From positions 12,231 through 76,230 of the forward strand of contig NZFW01000024.1 of assembly GCA_002690805.1 (NCBI GenBank): a stretch of 64,000 nt of DNA. Reading direction: 5' to 3'. Position numbers and translations under genes: made by a program. Below, piece after piece: positions 9,483-16,851 of the stretch. The DNA comes from Flavobacteriaceae bacterium (GTDB lineage Bacteria; Bacteroidota; Bacteroidia; Flavobacteriales; Flavobacteriaceae). The first letter of the stretch is position 1. Every line of letters begins with the position of its first letter. The notes under the pieces were generated by a model. The model was not told the origin of the DNA. It searched no databases and saw only the letters and a list, made by a program, of their open reading frames with translations.

Positions 9483-9520
9483 ATGCCTTACTTTTTATAC
9501 ATTTATATAAATTGATTTTT

Positions 9521-11479
9521 GTGATAAATAAAACTACTATTGATCTTGTTTATGAAGCTTCTAGAGTAGAGGAGGTAATTGGTGATTTTGTTGTTTTAAA
9601 GAAATCAGGTGCTAATTTTAAGGGATTGAGCCCCTTTTCAAAAGAAAAAACACCAAGCTTCATGGTTTCTCCAGTCAAACAGATTTGGAAAGATTTTAGT
9701 AGTGGTAAAGGAGGAAACGTTGTTGCTTTTCTGATGGAGCATGAACATTATACATATCCTGAGGCAATACGTTACTTAGCAAAAAAATATTCTATAGAAG
9801 TTGAAGAAACTCAGCAAACTGCCGAACAAAAGTTATTTAATGATGATCGTGAAAGTATGTATCTTCTTTCAAGCTTTGCATCAAGTTTTTTTAAAAATGA
9901 ATTATGGGAAACAAAAGAAGGTAAGTCTATCGGGTATTCATATTTCAAAGAAAGAGGTTTCTCTGATGAAACTATTAATTTTTTCAAGCTTGGATACTCA
10001 CCAGAAAAATCAAACTCATTTTCAAAAGCTGCTCTAAAAAATAGCTATAAACTTGATTTTATGACTAAAACAGGGTTAGTTATTCTCAAGAATGATTCTA
10101 GAGAAAATCTTATTGACCGTTTTAGAGGAAGGGTTATTTTCCCTATAAGAAGTATGTCAGGAAGGGTTCAGGGTTTTGGTGGCAGATCTTTATCAAGTTA
10201 CAAGAAAACAGCAAAATACATTAACTCCCCCGAAAGCGATATATATCATAAAAGTAAAGTTTTATATGGATTATATGAGGCAAAACAATCAATTGCAAAA
10301 GAGGATTTATGCTTTTTAGTTGAAGGCTATACAGATGTAATACAAATGCATCAATCTGGAATTAAGAATATAGTTTCTTCATCTGGAACAGCTTTAACTT
10401 CAGATCAAATCAGACTGATTAAAAGGTTAACATCTAATATCGTTGTATTATTTGATTCTGATCCTGCTGGAATTAGAGCAGCTCTTAGAGGGATTGATTT
10501 AATTCTAGAGCAAGGGATCAACGTAAAAGTTTGTACTTTTCCCGGTGGTGAGGATCCAGACAGTTTTGCTAAAAAAAACTCATTGTCCTCTTTAAAACAA
10601 TTTCTTGATAAAAACTCAAAGGATTTCATTCAATTTAAGTCACAATTATTACTCGAAGATTCAAATAATGACCCGATAAAAAAAACTACCATAGTAAGAG
10701 ATATTATTGAAAGTATATCAAGAATTCCTGATCCCATTAAACAAGAATTTTATTTGAAAAGCTGCTCCGAAACTATGGGAATTAGTGAAGAAGTTTTATT
10801 CAGCTCCTTTGCTCAATATTTAAATAATAAATCTAGAAATAAATCAAAAATTAAACTCACTTCTAATAAAGTATTAGTCAATAAAAATGACAAATCCATT
10901 AAAAATAATGATTCATATAATTTAGAAAAACAAATTATATCTATTCTACTTCAGTATGGACATCTTGATGCCGAGTATGAGGATTTAGTTATTAAAACAA
11001 ATGAAAATGGGGATATTTTAGAAGAATTTGAAAAAATTAAATCAAAAGTTTATGAAAAAATTTTTTTAGACCTTCAGGAGGATGAAATTGAGTTTGCCAA
11101 TCCTATTTTTAGAGAATTATTCACCAAGTTAATATCTGCATATCAAATTAATTCAGATTCTGCAATTAATAAATTAATTTTTTCTGAAAATAAAGAATTA
11201 AGCTCTATGGTAGCAGATTTAATTATGGAGACAGAAAAATATTTTTTACATTCTTGGGAAACAAAAAATATTTTTGTAAAAAGTAAGACTCATGAAATTG
11301 GTCAATTAGTCAGTGAAACCATTTTAGCACTCAGAAAAAACTTAATTAATGAAAAAATCAATGGACTTAAGAAAAATTTGATTATTGAGAGTTCAAATAA
11401 TAATAAATTATTGGAGGATATAATTAATTATAATATGTTAAAGAAAATTGTTTCGAATAAACTTAACAGAGTCTTATAA
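9521..11479 (+). CDS. dnaG: DNA primase without zinc-finger ligands
   Basis: Makes RNA primers for replication. I chose the GTG at 9521, because relatives begin at the INKTTID-like position, over the TTG at 9512. The N-terminal domain has the CHC2 fold wording, but the Cys-His-Cys-Cys zinc ligands are replaced: in GLSPFS the usual C and H are Ser37 and Ser40, and in KDFSSG the usual C and C are Asp58 and Ser61. The TOPRIM core has LVEGYTDVIQMHQ, SSSGTAL and LFDSDPAG, all intact. The C-terminal part is the divergent helicase-binding region. The last codons overlap the nadE stop in a shared TTATAA. Confidence 0.95.
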   Translation: MINKTTIDLVYEASRVEEVIGDFVVLKKSGANFKGLSPFSKEKTPSFMVSPVKQIWKDFSSGKGGNVVAFLMEHEHYTYPEAIRYLAKKYSIEVEETQQTAEQKLFNDDRESMYLLSSFASSFFKNELWETKEGKSIGYSYFKERGFSDETINFFKLGYSPEKSNSFSKAALKNSYKLDFMTKTGLVILKNDSRENLIDRFRGRVIFPIRSMSGRVQGFGGRSLSSYKKTAKYINSPESDIYHKSKVLYGLYEAKQSIAKEDLCFLVEGYTDVIQMHQSGIKNIVSSSGTALTSDQIRLIKRLTSNIVVLFDSDPAGIRAALRGIDLILEQGINVKVCTFPGGEDPDSFAKKNSLSSLKQFLDKNSKDFIQFKSQLLLEDSNNDPIKKTTIVRDIIESISRIPDPIKQEFYLKSCSETMGISEEVLFSSFAQYLNNKSRNKSKIKLTSNKVLVNKNDKSIKNNDSYNLEKQIISILLQYGHLDAEYEDLVIKTNENGDILEEFEKIKSKVYEKIFLDLQEDEIEFANPIFRELFTKLISAYQINSDSAINKLIFSENKELSSMVADLIMETEKYFLHSWETKNIFVKSKTHEIGQLVSETILALRKNLINEKINGLKKNLIIESSNNNKLLEDIINYNMLKKIVSNKLNRVL

Positions 11480-12259
11480 ATAATTTTTAGGGATTTTACA
11501 GACTGGGATTGGAAGCATTTTATGTTTGTTTTGATTTTGAAGTTTTTCGAATAAATTTTTCAACTGTCTTTCTTTTTCTGTTAAGCTTTTCTCATCTTTT
11601 TTTGTCTCAACTAAATTCATAGCCAGTTCAAGATCAGAATAATTTGCCCCCATTTGTTGTTCATCCGTTCGGCCATCATCCCAAAGCCCGTCAGTGGGTT
11701 TTGCAGTTAAAATATTTTTTGAAATTTTTAAGTATGATGATAAAGAAAATACTTCAGATTTTAAAAGATCAGCTATTGGACTTATGTCAACTCCTCCATC
11801 GCCGTACTTGGTATAAAATCCGACTCCAAAGTCTTCAACTTTGTTGCCTGTTCCAGCAACAATACATTTAAATGAGCTAGCAAAGTAGTATAGAGTGGTC
11901 ATTCTTAGTCGAGCTCTAGTGTTAGCTAAGCCTAACAAGTTTGGTTTTTCATGTAATTCGATCTCTTTTTTAAAAGATTCAAAAACATTAGTTAAGGAAT
12001 GAGTAATTGATTTAACATTTTTATACTTTTTTTTAAGCCATTTCATATGAGCTTTCGATCGTGAAACCTCAGATTCACTTTGGTGAATAGGCATTTCAAC
12101 AACGAATACTGGATAGTTTGTTAGAGCACATAAAGTTGACGTAAGGGCTGAATCTATTCCTCCTGAGATTCCAACAATAAAACCATTCTGCTTTGAATTT
12201 TTTAGATATTTTTTCAACCAATTGACTATGTGATCTTTTACTTTTTCTGGAGATTTCAT
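11474..12259 (-). CDS. nadE: NAD+ synthase (ammonia-dependent)
   Basis: Final step of NAD biosynthesis: amidation of deamido-NAD with ATP. The N-type ATP pyrophosphatase P-loop SGGIDS is at residues 32-37, and GTGNKVEDFGVGFYTKYGDG (about 138-157) and the KPTDGLWD segment are characteristic. At 261 residues there is no glutaminase domain, so free ammonia is the donor. It is convergent with dnaG (stops overlap) and divergent from gldB, an arrangement seen around gldB/gldC in other Flavobacteriia. Confidence 0.95.
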   Translation of the reverse strand: MKSPEKVKDHIVNWLKKYLKNSKQNGFIVGISGGIDSALTSTLCALTNYPVFVVEMPIHQSESEVSRSKAHMKWLKKKYKNVKSITHSLTNVFESFKKEIELHEKPNLLGLANTRARLRMTTLYYFASSFKCIVAGTGNKVEDFGVGFYTKYGDGGVDISPIADLLKSEVFSLSSYLKISKNILTAKPTDGLWDDGRTDEQQMGANYSDLELAMNLVETKKDEKSLTEKERQLKNLFEKLQNQNKHKMLPIPVCKIPKNYL

Positions 12260-12281
12260 TTAATAATAGTTTTATTGAGTG

Positions 12282-12299
12282 TAAATTTGTGCAAATATA
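12282..12299. promoter_or_regulatory. Head-to-head -7 elements for gldB and nadE
   Basis: TAAATTTG (12282-12289, plus strand, toward gldB) and, two bases later, CAAATATA (12292-12299, reading TATATTTG on the minus strand toward nadE) both match TAnnTTTG. Together they form a near-palindrome of 18 bases. Clear -33 partners are not visible on either side. Confidence 0.5.
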
Positions 12300-12322
12300 A
12301 AAATTTGAATCCTAATTTAAGT

Positions 12323-13300
12323 TTGAAAAAGTTTATATATATAAAATTATTTTATGTTTTTCTTGTGATTATTACTGCATGTGATAATATAAAAAATCAT
12401 GAAAAAGAAATTAATTCTATTGATGTTATAATTAGCATTGATCGCTTTGATAGAGTATTTGATTCCTTAAGCAAATCAAATATTATAAATACAAAAAATA
12501 AATACCCTTTTTTCTTTCCAAACAATTTTTCAGATTCATTTTGGTTAAAAAAATCCAATGACACATTATATGATTTATTACAAAATGCTGTAGAAAATAA
12601 ATTCGGAGATTTAGAATTTTTTGAAAGTGAAATCACCAACTTTTTTAAACATTTAAAATATGAATTTCCTAGTATAAAATATCCAAAGGTTTATTCAATA
12701 ATTAACAATGTTGATTATGAAAATAAATTAATACTAGCTGATTCTTTATTAATAATTTCTATCGATTCTTATCTCGGCAACAATAGTTTATATGATGGAA
12801 TCCCATCCTACATAAAGAAAGATATGGATATATCATTTTTATTATCGCATATAGCTGAAAAATATGCTCAAAAACTAATTCCCAATAATGTAGGAAGAGA
12901 TTTTTTGTCTAAAATGATATTTTATGGAAAACAGCTATACTTCAAAGATATTATTATACCAGATAAAAATGATGCAAATAAAATTGGTTATTTACAAGAG
13001 GAAATAAACTGGGTTAATGAAAACGAGTTGTTTATTTGGCAATATATAATTGAAAAACAATTATTATACAGCACTGATCATAGGTTAGACGAAAGATTTT
13101 TATTAAGATCACCATTTTCAAAATTTTATTTAGAGATTGATAATGATTCTCCAGGAAGAATTGGTCAATGGATAGGTTGGCAAATTGTTAGATCTTATTC
13201 AAAAGAATATCCTGATAAAGGATTACAACAGATATTACTAACGCCTGCTAATGAAATATTTAAAAATTCAAAATACAAACCAAAAAAAATATGGCAATAA
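12323..13300 (+). CDS. gldB: Gliding motility lipoprotein GldB
   Basis: GldB is a lipoprotein needed for gliding in Flavobacterium and is linked to the type IX secretion system; its biochemical role is unknown. I place the start at the TTG at 12323, which gives a compact signal peptide (KK, then a hydrophobic stretch) and a lipobox ITAC with the lipidated Cys at residue 20; a GTG further upstream inside nadE would give an implausibly long leader. The body has RFDRVFDSL, FFPNNFSDSFW, SYLGNNSLYDGIPSYI and the conserved C-terminal SPGRIGQWIGWQIV. It overlaps gldC by 10 bases. Confidence 0.88.
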   Translation: MKKFIYIKLFYVFLVIITACDNIKNHEKEINSIDVIISIDRFDRVFDSLSKSNIINTKNKYPFFFPNNFSDSFWLKKSNDTLYDLLQNAVENKFGDLEFFESEITNFFKHLKYEFPSIKYPKVYSIINNVDYENKLILADSLLIISIDSYLGNNSLYDGIPSYIKKDMDISFLLSHIAEKYAQKLIPNNVGRDFLSKMIFYGKQLYFKDIIIPDKNDANKIGYLQEEINWVNENELFIWQYIIEKQLLYSTDHRLDERFLLRSPFSKFYLEIDNDSPGRIGQWIGWQIVRSYSKEYPDKGLQQILLTPANEIFKNSKYKPKKIWQ

Positions 13301-13629
13301 AAAGACAAGCTCCAATTGAAATAAATGTAAGTTTAGACGAAAACAAAATTCCTGAAAAAATAATTTGGTCTGCTCCTGATGGTGGGGTAGAAAATCAAGA
13401 GGCTAAAGCTATGCTTTTATCCTTTTGGGATGGTATTAACAAAGAATCTCTTAGGATGGATTTATGGGTAAAAGAAATGCCAATTGATGAAATGAAATTA
13501 TTTTTTCATCAAAGCTTATTAAGCATGTCCGATTCTTTTTATAAAGCAATTCAAGATGAAAAAATGGCAGCTACTATGAAAGACTTTTGTGAGTATTTTG
13601 CAGAAAAAATGGAATTAAAAAAATTATAA
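13291..13629 (+). CDS. gldC: Gliding motility protein GldC
   Basis: A small cytoplasmic protein (112 residues) that accompanies GldB in Flavobacteriia and contributes to gliding efficiency. Recognisable by the start with INVSLDENKIPEKI, WSAPDGG and the helical C-terminus ending in KDFCEYFAEKMELKKL. No signal peptide. It overlaps the end of gldB by 10 bases and is convergent with engB, with which it shares the palindromic stop TTATAA at 13624-13629. Molecular function is not known. Confidence 0.9.
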   Translation: MAIKRQAPIEINVSLDENKIPEKIIWSAPDGGVENQEAKAMLLSFWDGINKESLRMDLWVKEMPIDEMKLFFHQSLLSMSDSFYKAIQDEKMAATMKDFCEYFAEKMELKKL

Positions 13630-14220
13630 TTCACAATTAATTTTTCCAATATAATTTAAAATTTCTATAAGACCATTTTTTTTTAAAGCAGAGGTGATGA
13701 AGTGGTTTGGTAAAAAACTCCATTGATTGTTCATAATATTAAAATATTGATCAACATGCACTTTTACATTATTAGATTTAATTTTATCTGCTTTTGTAAA
13801 AATTATTGAAAATGGAATTTTTTTTTCACCAAGCCAATACATAAAGTCTAAATCTATTGATTGTGGTTTATGTCTAATATCAATTAAAACAAAAGCGGTG
13901 GCTAATTGTTTTCTTTTTTGAAAGTATTCTGTTATATATTTCTGAAAAACTTTTTTTTTTGTTTTTGAAGTTTTTGCATAACCGTACCCTGGAAGATCAA
14001 CAAGGTGCCAACTTTTATTTATCAAAAAATGGTTGATTAACTGAGTTTTACCTGGTCTTGAGGATGTTTTAGCAAGTTTCTTTTTATTGCATAAAGCATT
14101 AATTAAGGAAGACTTTCCAACATTTGATCTTCCAATAAATGCATAATCTGGGAGGCGATTAATTGGACATTTTTGCACATCAGTATTACTTACTAAAAAT
14201 TGTGAATCTATGATTTGCAT
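13624..14220 (-). CDS. engB: Ribosome biogenesis GTP-binding protein EngB (YihA/YsxC)
   Basis: An essential GTPase for 50S assembly. G1 GRSNVGKS is at residues 30-37, G2 lies in the TRPGKTQ-like stretch (SSRPGKTQLINHF), G3 is DLPGYGYA, G4 TKAD and G5 SALK. At 198 residues it is of normal length. It is co-directional with the alpha/beta hydrolase, 4 bases away, so both probably form one transcript. Confidence 0.95.
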   Translation of the reverse strand: MQIIDSQFLVSNTDVQKCPINRLPDYAFIGRSNVGKSSLINALCNKKKLAKTSSRPGKTQLINHFLINKSWHLVDLPGYGYAKTSKTKKKVFQKYITEYFQKRKQLATAFVLIDIRHKPQSIDLDFMYWLGEKKIPFSIIFTKADKIKSNNVKVHVDQYFNIMNNQWSFLPNHFITSALKKNGLIEILNYIGKINCEL

Positions 14221-14224
14221 GTAA

Positions 14225-14992
14225 TTAGAGACTCATTTTTTTGAGCCAATTTAAAACATTTTTATAAAATTCATTGGGGTGCTCCATCATTGGAGCATGA
14301 CCACATTTATCAATCCAAACAAGGTTTGAATTTGGAAGTAATGAATCAAACTCTTTAGCAACATTTGGAGGAGTAACATTATCTTGCTTTCCCCAAATAA
14401 TTAATGTAGGAGTATTAATATTTGGTAAATCATTTGCCATATTGTGTCTTATTGCACTCTTTGCAATTGTTAATGTTTTGATTAATTTATTACGATCATT
14501 TACGGTCTCAAAAACCTCATCAATAAGTGATTTAGTGGCAATTTTTGGATCATAAAAAACCTCCTCAGTTTTTGTTTTAATGTAATCATAATTACCTCGC
14601 TTCGGATACCCATCTCCCATTGAATTCTCATAAAGGCCCGAGCTTCCAGTTAGAATTAGTCCTAGAACTTTTGATTCAAATAATTTTGTGAAAAGAAGTC
14701 CAATGTGACCTCCAAGAGAATTACCGAGTAAAATAACAGACTCAAGCTTTTTAAAAATTAAAAAGTCATTTAAATAATCAGTAAAAGATTTAACTGTTGT
14801 TTTAATTATGGGTTTGTCATATAATGGTAATATGGGCATAATTATTTTATAACCATTATCAGGAAAAAAAGATATAAAATCATTAAAGTTACTTAGCCCT
14901 CCCATGAGTCCATGGAGAATTATAATTGGTTGACCCTGACCAAATTCAATATATTTAAATGATTCTTCTTCGATAAGGTTTATATGATTCAT
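14225..14992 (-). CDS. Alpha/beta hydrolase-fold protein
   Basis: 255 residues with the complete hydrolase layout: oxyanion motif IILHGLMGG near residue 25, nucleophile elbow GNSLGG (Ser catalytic), acid in IWGKQDNVTPP and the catalytic His in CGHAPMMEHP. There is no signal peptide, so it is cytoplasmic. Such proteins include esterases and C-C hydrolases (MhpC-like); the substrate cannot be deduced. It lies between engB and mraZ, an arrangement recurring in Flavobacteriia. It is transcribed away from mraZ. Confidence 0.85.
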   Translation of the reverse strand: MNHINLIEEESFKYIEFGQGQPIIILHGLMGGLSNFNDFISFFPDNGYKIIMPILPLYDKPIIKTTVKSFTDYLNDFLIFKKLESVILLGNSLGGHIGLLFTKLFESKVLGLILTGSSGLYENSMGDGYPKRGNYDYIKTKTEEVFYDPKIATKSLIDEVFETVNDRNKLIKTLTIAKSAIRHNMANDLPNINTPTLIIWGKQDNVTPPNVAKEFDSLLPNSNLVWIDKCGHAPMMEHPNEFYKNVLNWLKKMSL

Positions 14993-15011
14993 ATTAGAAT
15001 TTATAATCTGA

Positions 15012-15019
15012 CAAATATA
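15012..15019 (-). promoter_or_regulatory. -7 element of the hydrolase-engB transcript
   Basis: CAAATATA at 15012-15019 reads TATATTTG on the minus strand, 20 bases upstream of the hydrolase ATG. No -33 element with normal spacing is visible, so the call rests on the -7 element and its position. Confidence 0.45.
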
Positions 15020-15093
15020 TTCAAATACTTCCCAATATATAACTTTAATTGAATTTGTGTTTTTTAAAAATTGTTAAAAAAAATAAATAAATA

Positions 15094-15119
15094 GTGGTAT
15101 TTTGTGGTAAAATGTGGTA
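15094..15119 (+). promoter_or_regulatory. MraZ operator: three phased GTGGTA boxes
   Basis: GTGGTA occurs at 15094-15099, 15104-15109 and 15114-15119, exactly one helical turn (10 bases) apart, with A/T-only spacers. MraZ proteins in other bacteria bind short G-rich direct repeats in phased arrays just upstream of their own gene and repress or tune the dcw operon. The array covers the region where the -33 element of the mraZ promoter would lie, which fits repression by occlusion. The array is seen directly; binding by this MraZ is inferred. Confidence 0.75.
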
Positions 15120-15129
15120 TTTTATTATT

Positions 15130-15137
15130 TATATTTG
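15130..15137 (+). promoter_or_regulatory. -7 element of the dcw operon promoter
   Basis: TATATTTG fits TAnnTTTG, 27 bases upstream of the mraZ ATG and 10 bases past the last GTGGTA box. The only TTTG upstream (15101-15104) gives a long 25-base spacing and lies inside the operator, so the -33 region coincides with the MraZ boxes. Confidence 0.55.
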
Positions 15138-15164
15138 ATTAACAACGTTTATAATTTATAAAAA

Positions 15165-15641
15165 ATGAATCATTTCATCGGAACTTTTGAATGTAAAGCA
15201 GACAACAAAGGACGCGTAATGATTCCGGTCTCTCTCAAAAAACAACTAAATCTTGGGGTAAAGGATGACTTTGTGATTAAACGAGCAGTTTTTAATACTT
15301 GCTTAGAGTTATATCCAATGTCAGAATGGATTCTATTGATGGAGAAAATTAATTCATTAAACCGTTTTAATAAAAAAAATATTGATTTCATTAGAAGGTT
15401 TACTGCTGGGGTAAAAATAGTAAATATTGATTCCTCAGGAAGATTACTAATTCCAAGAGATTTGGTTTCACATGTAAAAATCAAGAAGGATGTTGTTCTT
15501 TCTTCTGCAGTTAATATTTTGGAGATATGGGATAAAGTTTTATATGAAAAATCAATTGATGCTGCAACATTTGATTTTGGTTCTTTAGCAGAGGAGGTAA
15601 TGGGAGATAAAACAGAAGATAAAATAGAAGATGTATCATAA
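15165..15641 (+). CDS. mraZ: Transcriptional regulator MraZ
   Basis: First gene of the dcw cluster; a ring-forming DNA-binding protein with two SpoVT/AbrB-like halves. Each half shows the DNA-contact wording: DNKGRVMIPVSLKKQL in the first (about residues 13-28) and DSSGRLLIPRDL in the second. It has 158 residues, with an acidic C-terminal tail. It presumably acts on the three boxes directly upstream. The stop lies 11 bases inside rsmH, indicating coupling. Confidence 0.95.
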   Translation: MNHFIGTFECKADNKGRVMIPVSLKKQLNLGVKDDFVIKRAVFNTCLELYPMSEWILLMEKINSLNRFNKKNIDFIRRFTAGVKIVNIDSSGRLLIPRDLVSHVKIKKDVVLSSAVNILEIWDKVLYEKSIDAATFDFGSLAEEVMGDKTEDKIEDVS

Positions 15642-16533
15642 ACCTGTACTTCTTGAAATGAGTATAGAAGGCTTAGCAATAAAGTCAGACGGAATTTATG
15701 TCGATGTAACATATGGAGGAGGCGGACATAGTAGAGAAATTTTAAAAAAATTATCAAACAAAGGTAAATTGATTGTTTTTGATCATGATTTTGATGCAAT
15801 TTCAAATAAATTAAATGATGATCGTATGACCTTTATCTCTTCTAATTTTAAATACTTAAATAGGTTTCTGAGGTTAAATAATATCGATAGTGTTGATGGA
15901 ATTTTAGCTGATTTTGGTGTTTCATCTCATCAATTTGATTCCAAAGACAGAGGTTTTTCAACCCGATTTGATGGGCCATTAGACATGAGAATGGATAAAT
16001 CTCAAGATTTGTCTGCTGCAGATATTATTAATAATTATTTAATTGAAGATTTATTTAAACTATTTAAAAATTATGGGGAATTAAGAAATTCAAAGCAATT
16101 GGCCGAGGTTATTGGTGTCCATCGGTCAATTGCCCCTATTTTGTCTACAGGTACTCTAAAAAATATAGTTCAAAAAATTCTTCCTCAAAAGTATTTAAAT
16201 AAAACATTAGCTCAAGTTTTTCAAGCGTTAAGAATTGAAGTCAACAAAGAGTTAGATGCCATAAAAGATTTTCTTAGACAAACACCAATTTCTTTGTCAC
16301 CAGGAGGAAGACTGGTTTGCATCTCATATCATTCATTAGAAGATCGATTGGTTAAAAGATTCATCAGGGATGGCAAATTTGAAGGTGAGGTAAAAAAAGA
16401 TTTTTATGGAAATAAAAAGTTGCCCCTAAAAAAAGTTGGAGGATTGCAAACACCTTCTGAAGAAGAAATAATAAATAATATTCGATCCCGAAGTGCAAAA
16501 CTTCGAGTTGCCGAAAGAGTAATAATTAATTAA
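15631..16533 (+). CDS. rsmH: 16S rRNA (cytosine-1402-N4)-methyltransferase RsmH (MraW)
   Basis: SAM-dependent methylation of C1402 in the ribosomal decoding centre. The SAM-binding YVDVTYGGGGHSREIL is near residues 23-38; GILADFGVSSHQFD, RGFSTRFDGPLDMRMD, LAQVFQALRIEVNKEL and CISYHSLEDRLVKRF follow in the normal order. Full length at 300 residues. It overlaps mraZ by 11 bases, as usual in this cluster. Confidence 0.97.
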   Translation: MYHKPVLLEMSIEGLAIKSDGIYVDVTYGGGGHSREILKKLSNKGKLIVFDHDFDAISNKLNDDRMTFISSNFKYLNRFLRLNNIDSVDGILADFGVSSHQFDSKDRGFSTRFDGPLDMRMDKSQDLSAADIINNYLIEDLFKLFKNYGELRNSKQLAEVIGVHRSIAPILSTGTLKNIVQKILPQKYLNKTLAQVFQALRIEVNKELDAIKDFLRQTPISLSPGGRLVCISYHSLEDRLVKRFIRDGKFEGEVKKDFYGNKKLPLKKVGGLQTPSEEEIINNIRSRSAKLRVAERVIIN

Positions 16534-16539
16534 ACAAAA

Positions 16540-16851
16540 ATGATAAAAAAATTAGTTTCTTTTTTAAAAATGGAATTTTTAATTAAAGAAGATTCTTTCA
16601 AAAACTGGAGAATGATTTTGTTTTTTTCAATTCTGGCATTGGTAATGATTTCTAGTGGTCATTCAGCTGATAATAAAATTTTTAAAATAGCAAGTTTAAA
16701 TCAAAACATTAAGGCTTTAAAAAGTGAATTTATTGAACAAAGAAAATTCCTCAGAGACTTAAAAATGGAATCAAATATTATCAAAAAACTTTCAGATAAG
16801 GGTTTAGTTTCTTCTACAAAACAACCTTTTAAAATAGTTATCATAAAATGA
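16540..16851 (+). CDS. ftsL: FtsL-like divisome protein
   Basis: A 103-residue bitopic membrane protein in the FtsL position between rsmH and the penicillin-binding protein gene. A short cytoplasmic N-terminus with NWR precedes one transmembrane helix (about residues 27-42), then a periplasmic helix likely to form a coiled coil (KIASLNQNIKALKSEF) and an RDLKMESN stretch. Sequence is poorly conserved in this family, so the name rests on topology and synteny. Its stop overlaps the next start in ATGA. Confidence 0.82.
   Translation: MIKKLVSFLKMEFLIKEDSFKNWRMILFFSILALVMISSGHSADNKIFKIASLNQNIKALKSEFIEQRKFLRDLKMESNIIKKLSDKGLVSSTKQPFKIVIIK

Noticed and set aside
12230-12322. Upstream start for gldB at a GTG inside nadE.
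   Set aside because: It would add 31 residues before the signal peptide; the TTG at 12323 gives a normal lipoprotein leader.
15170-15805. A 211-codon open frame on the minus strand opposite mraZ and the start of rsmH.
   Set aside because: It overlaps two certain genes on the other strand completely, has no recognisable domain and no promoter; it is a by-product of AT-rich codon use.
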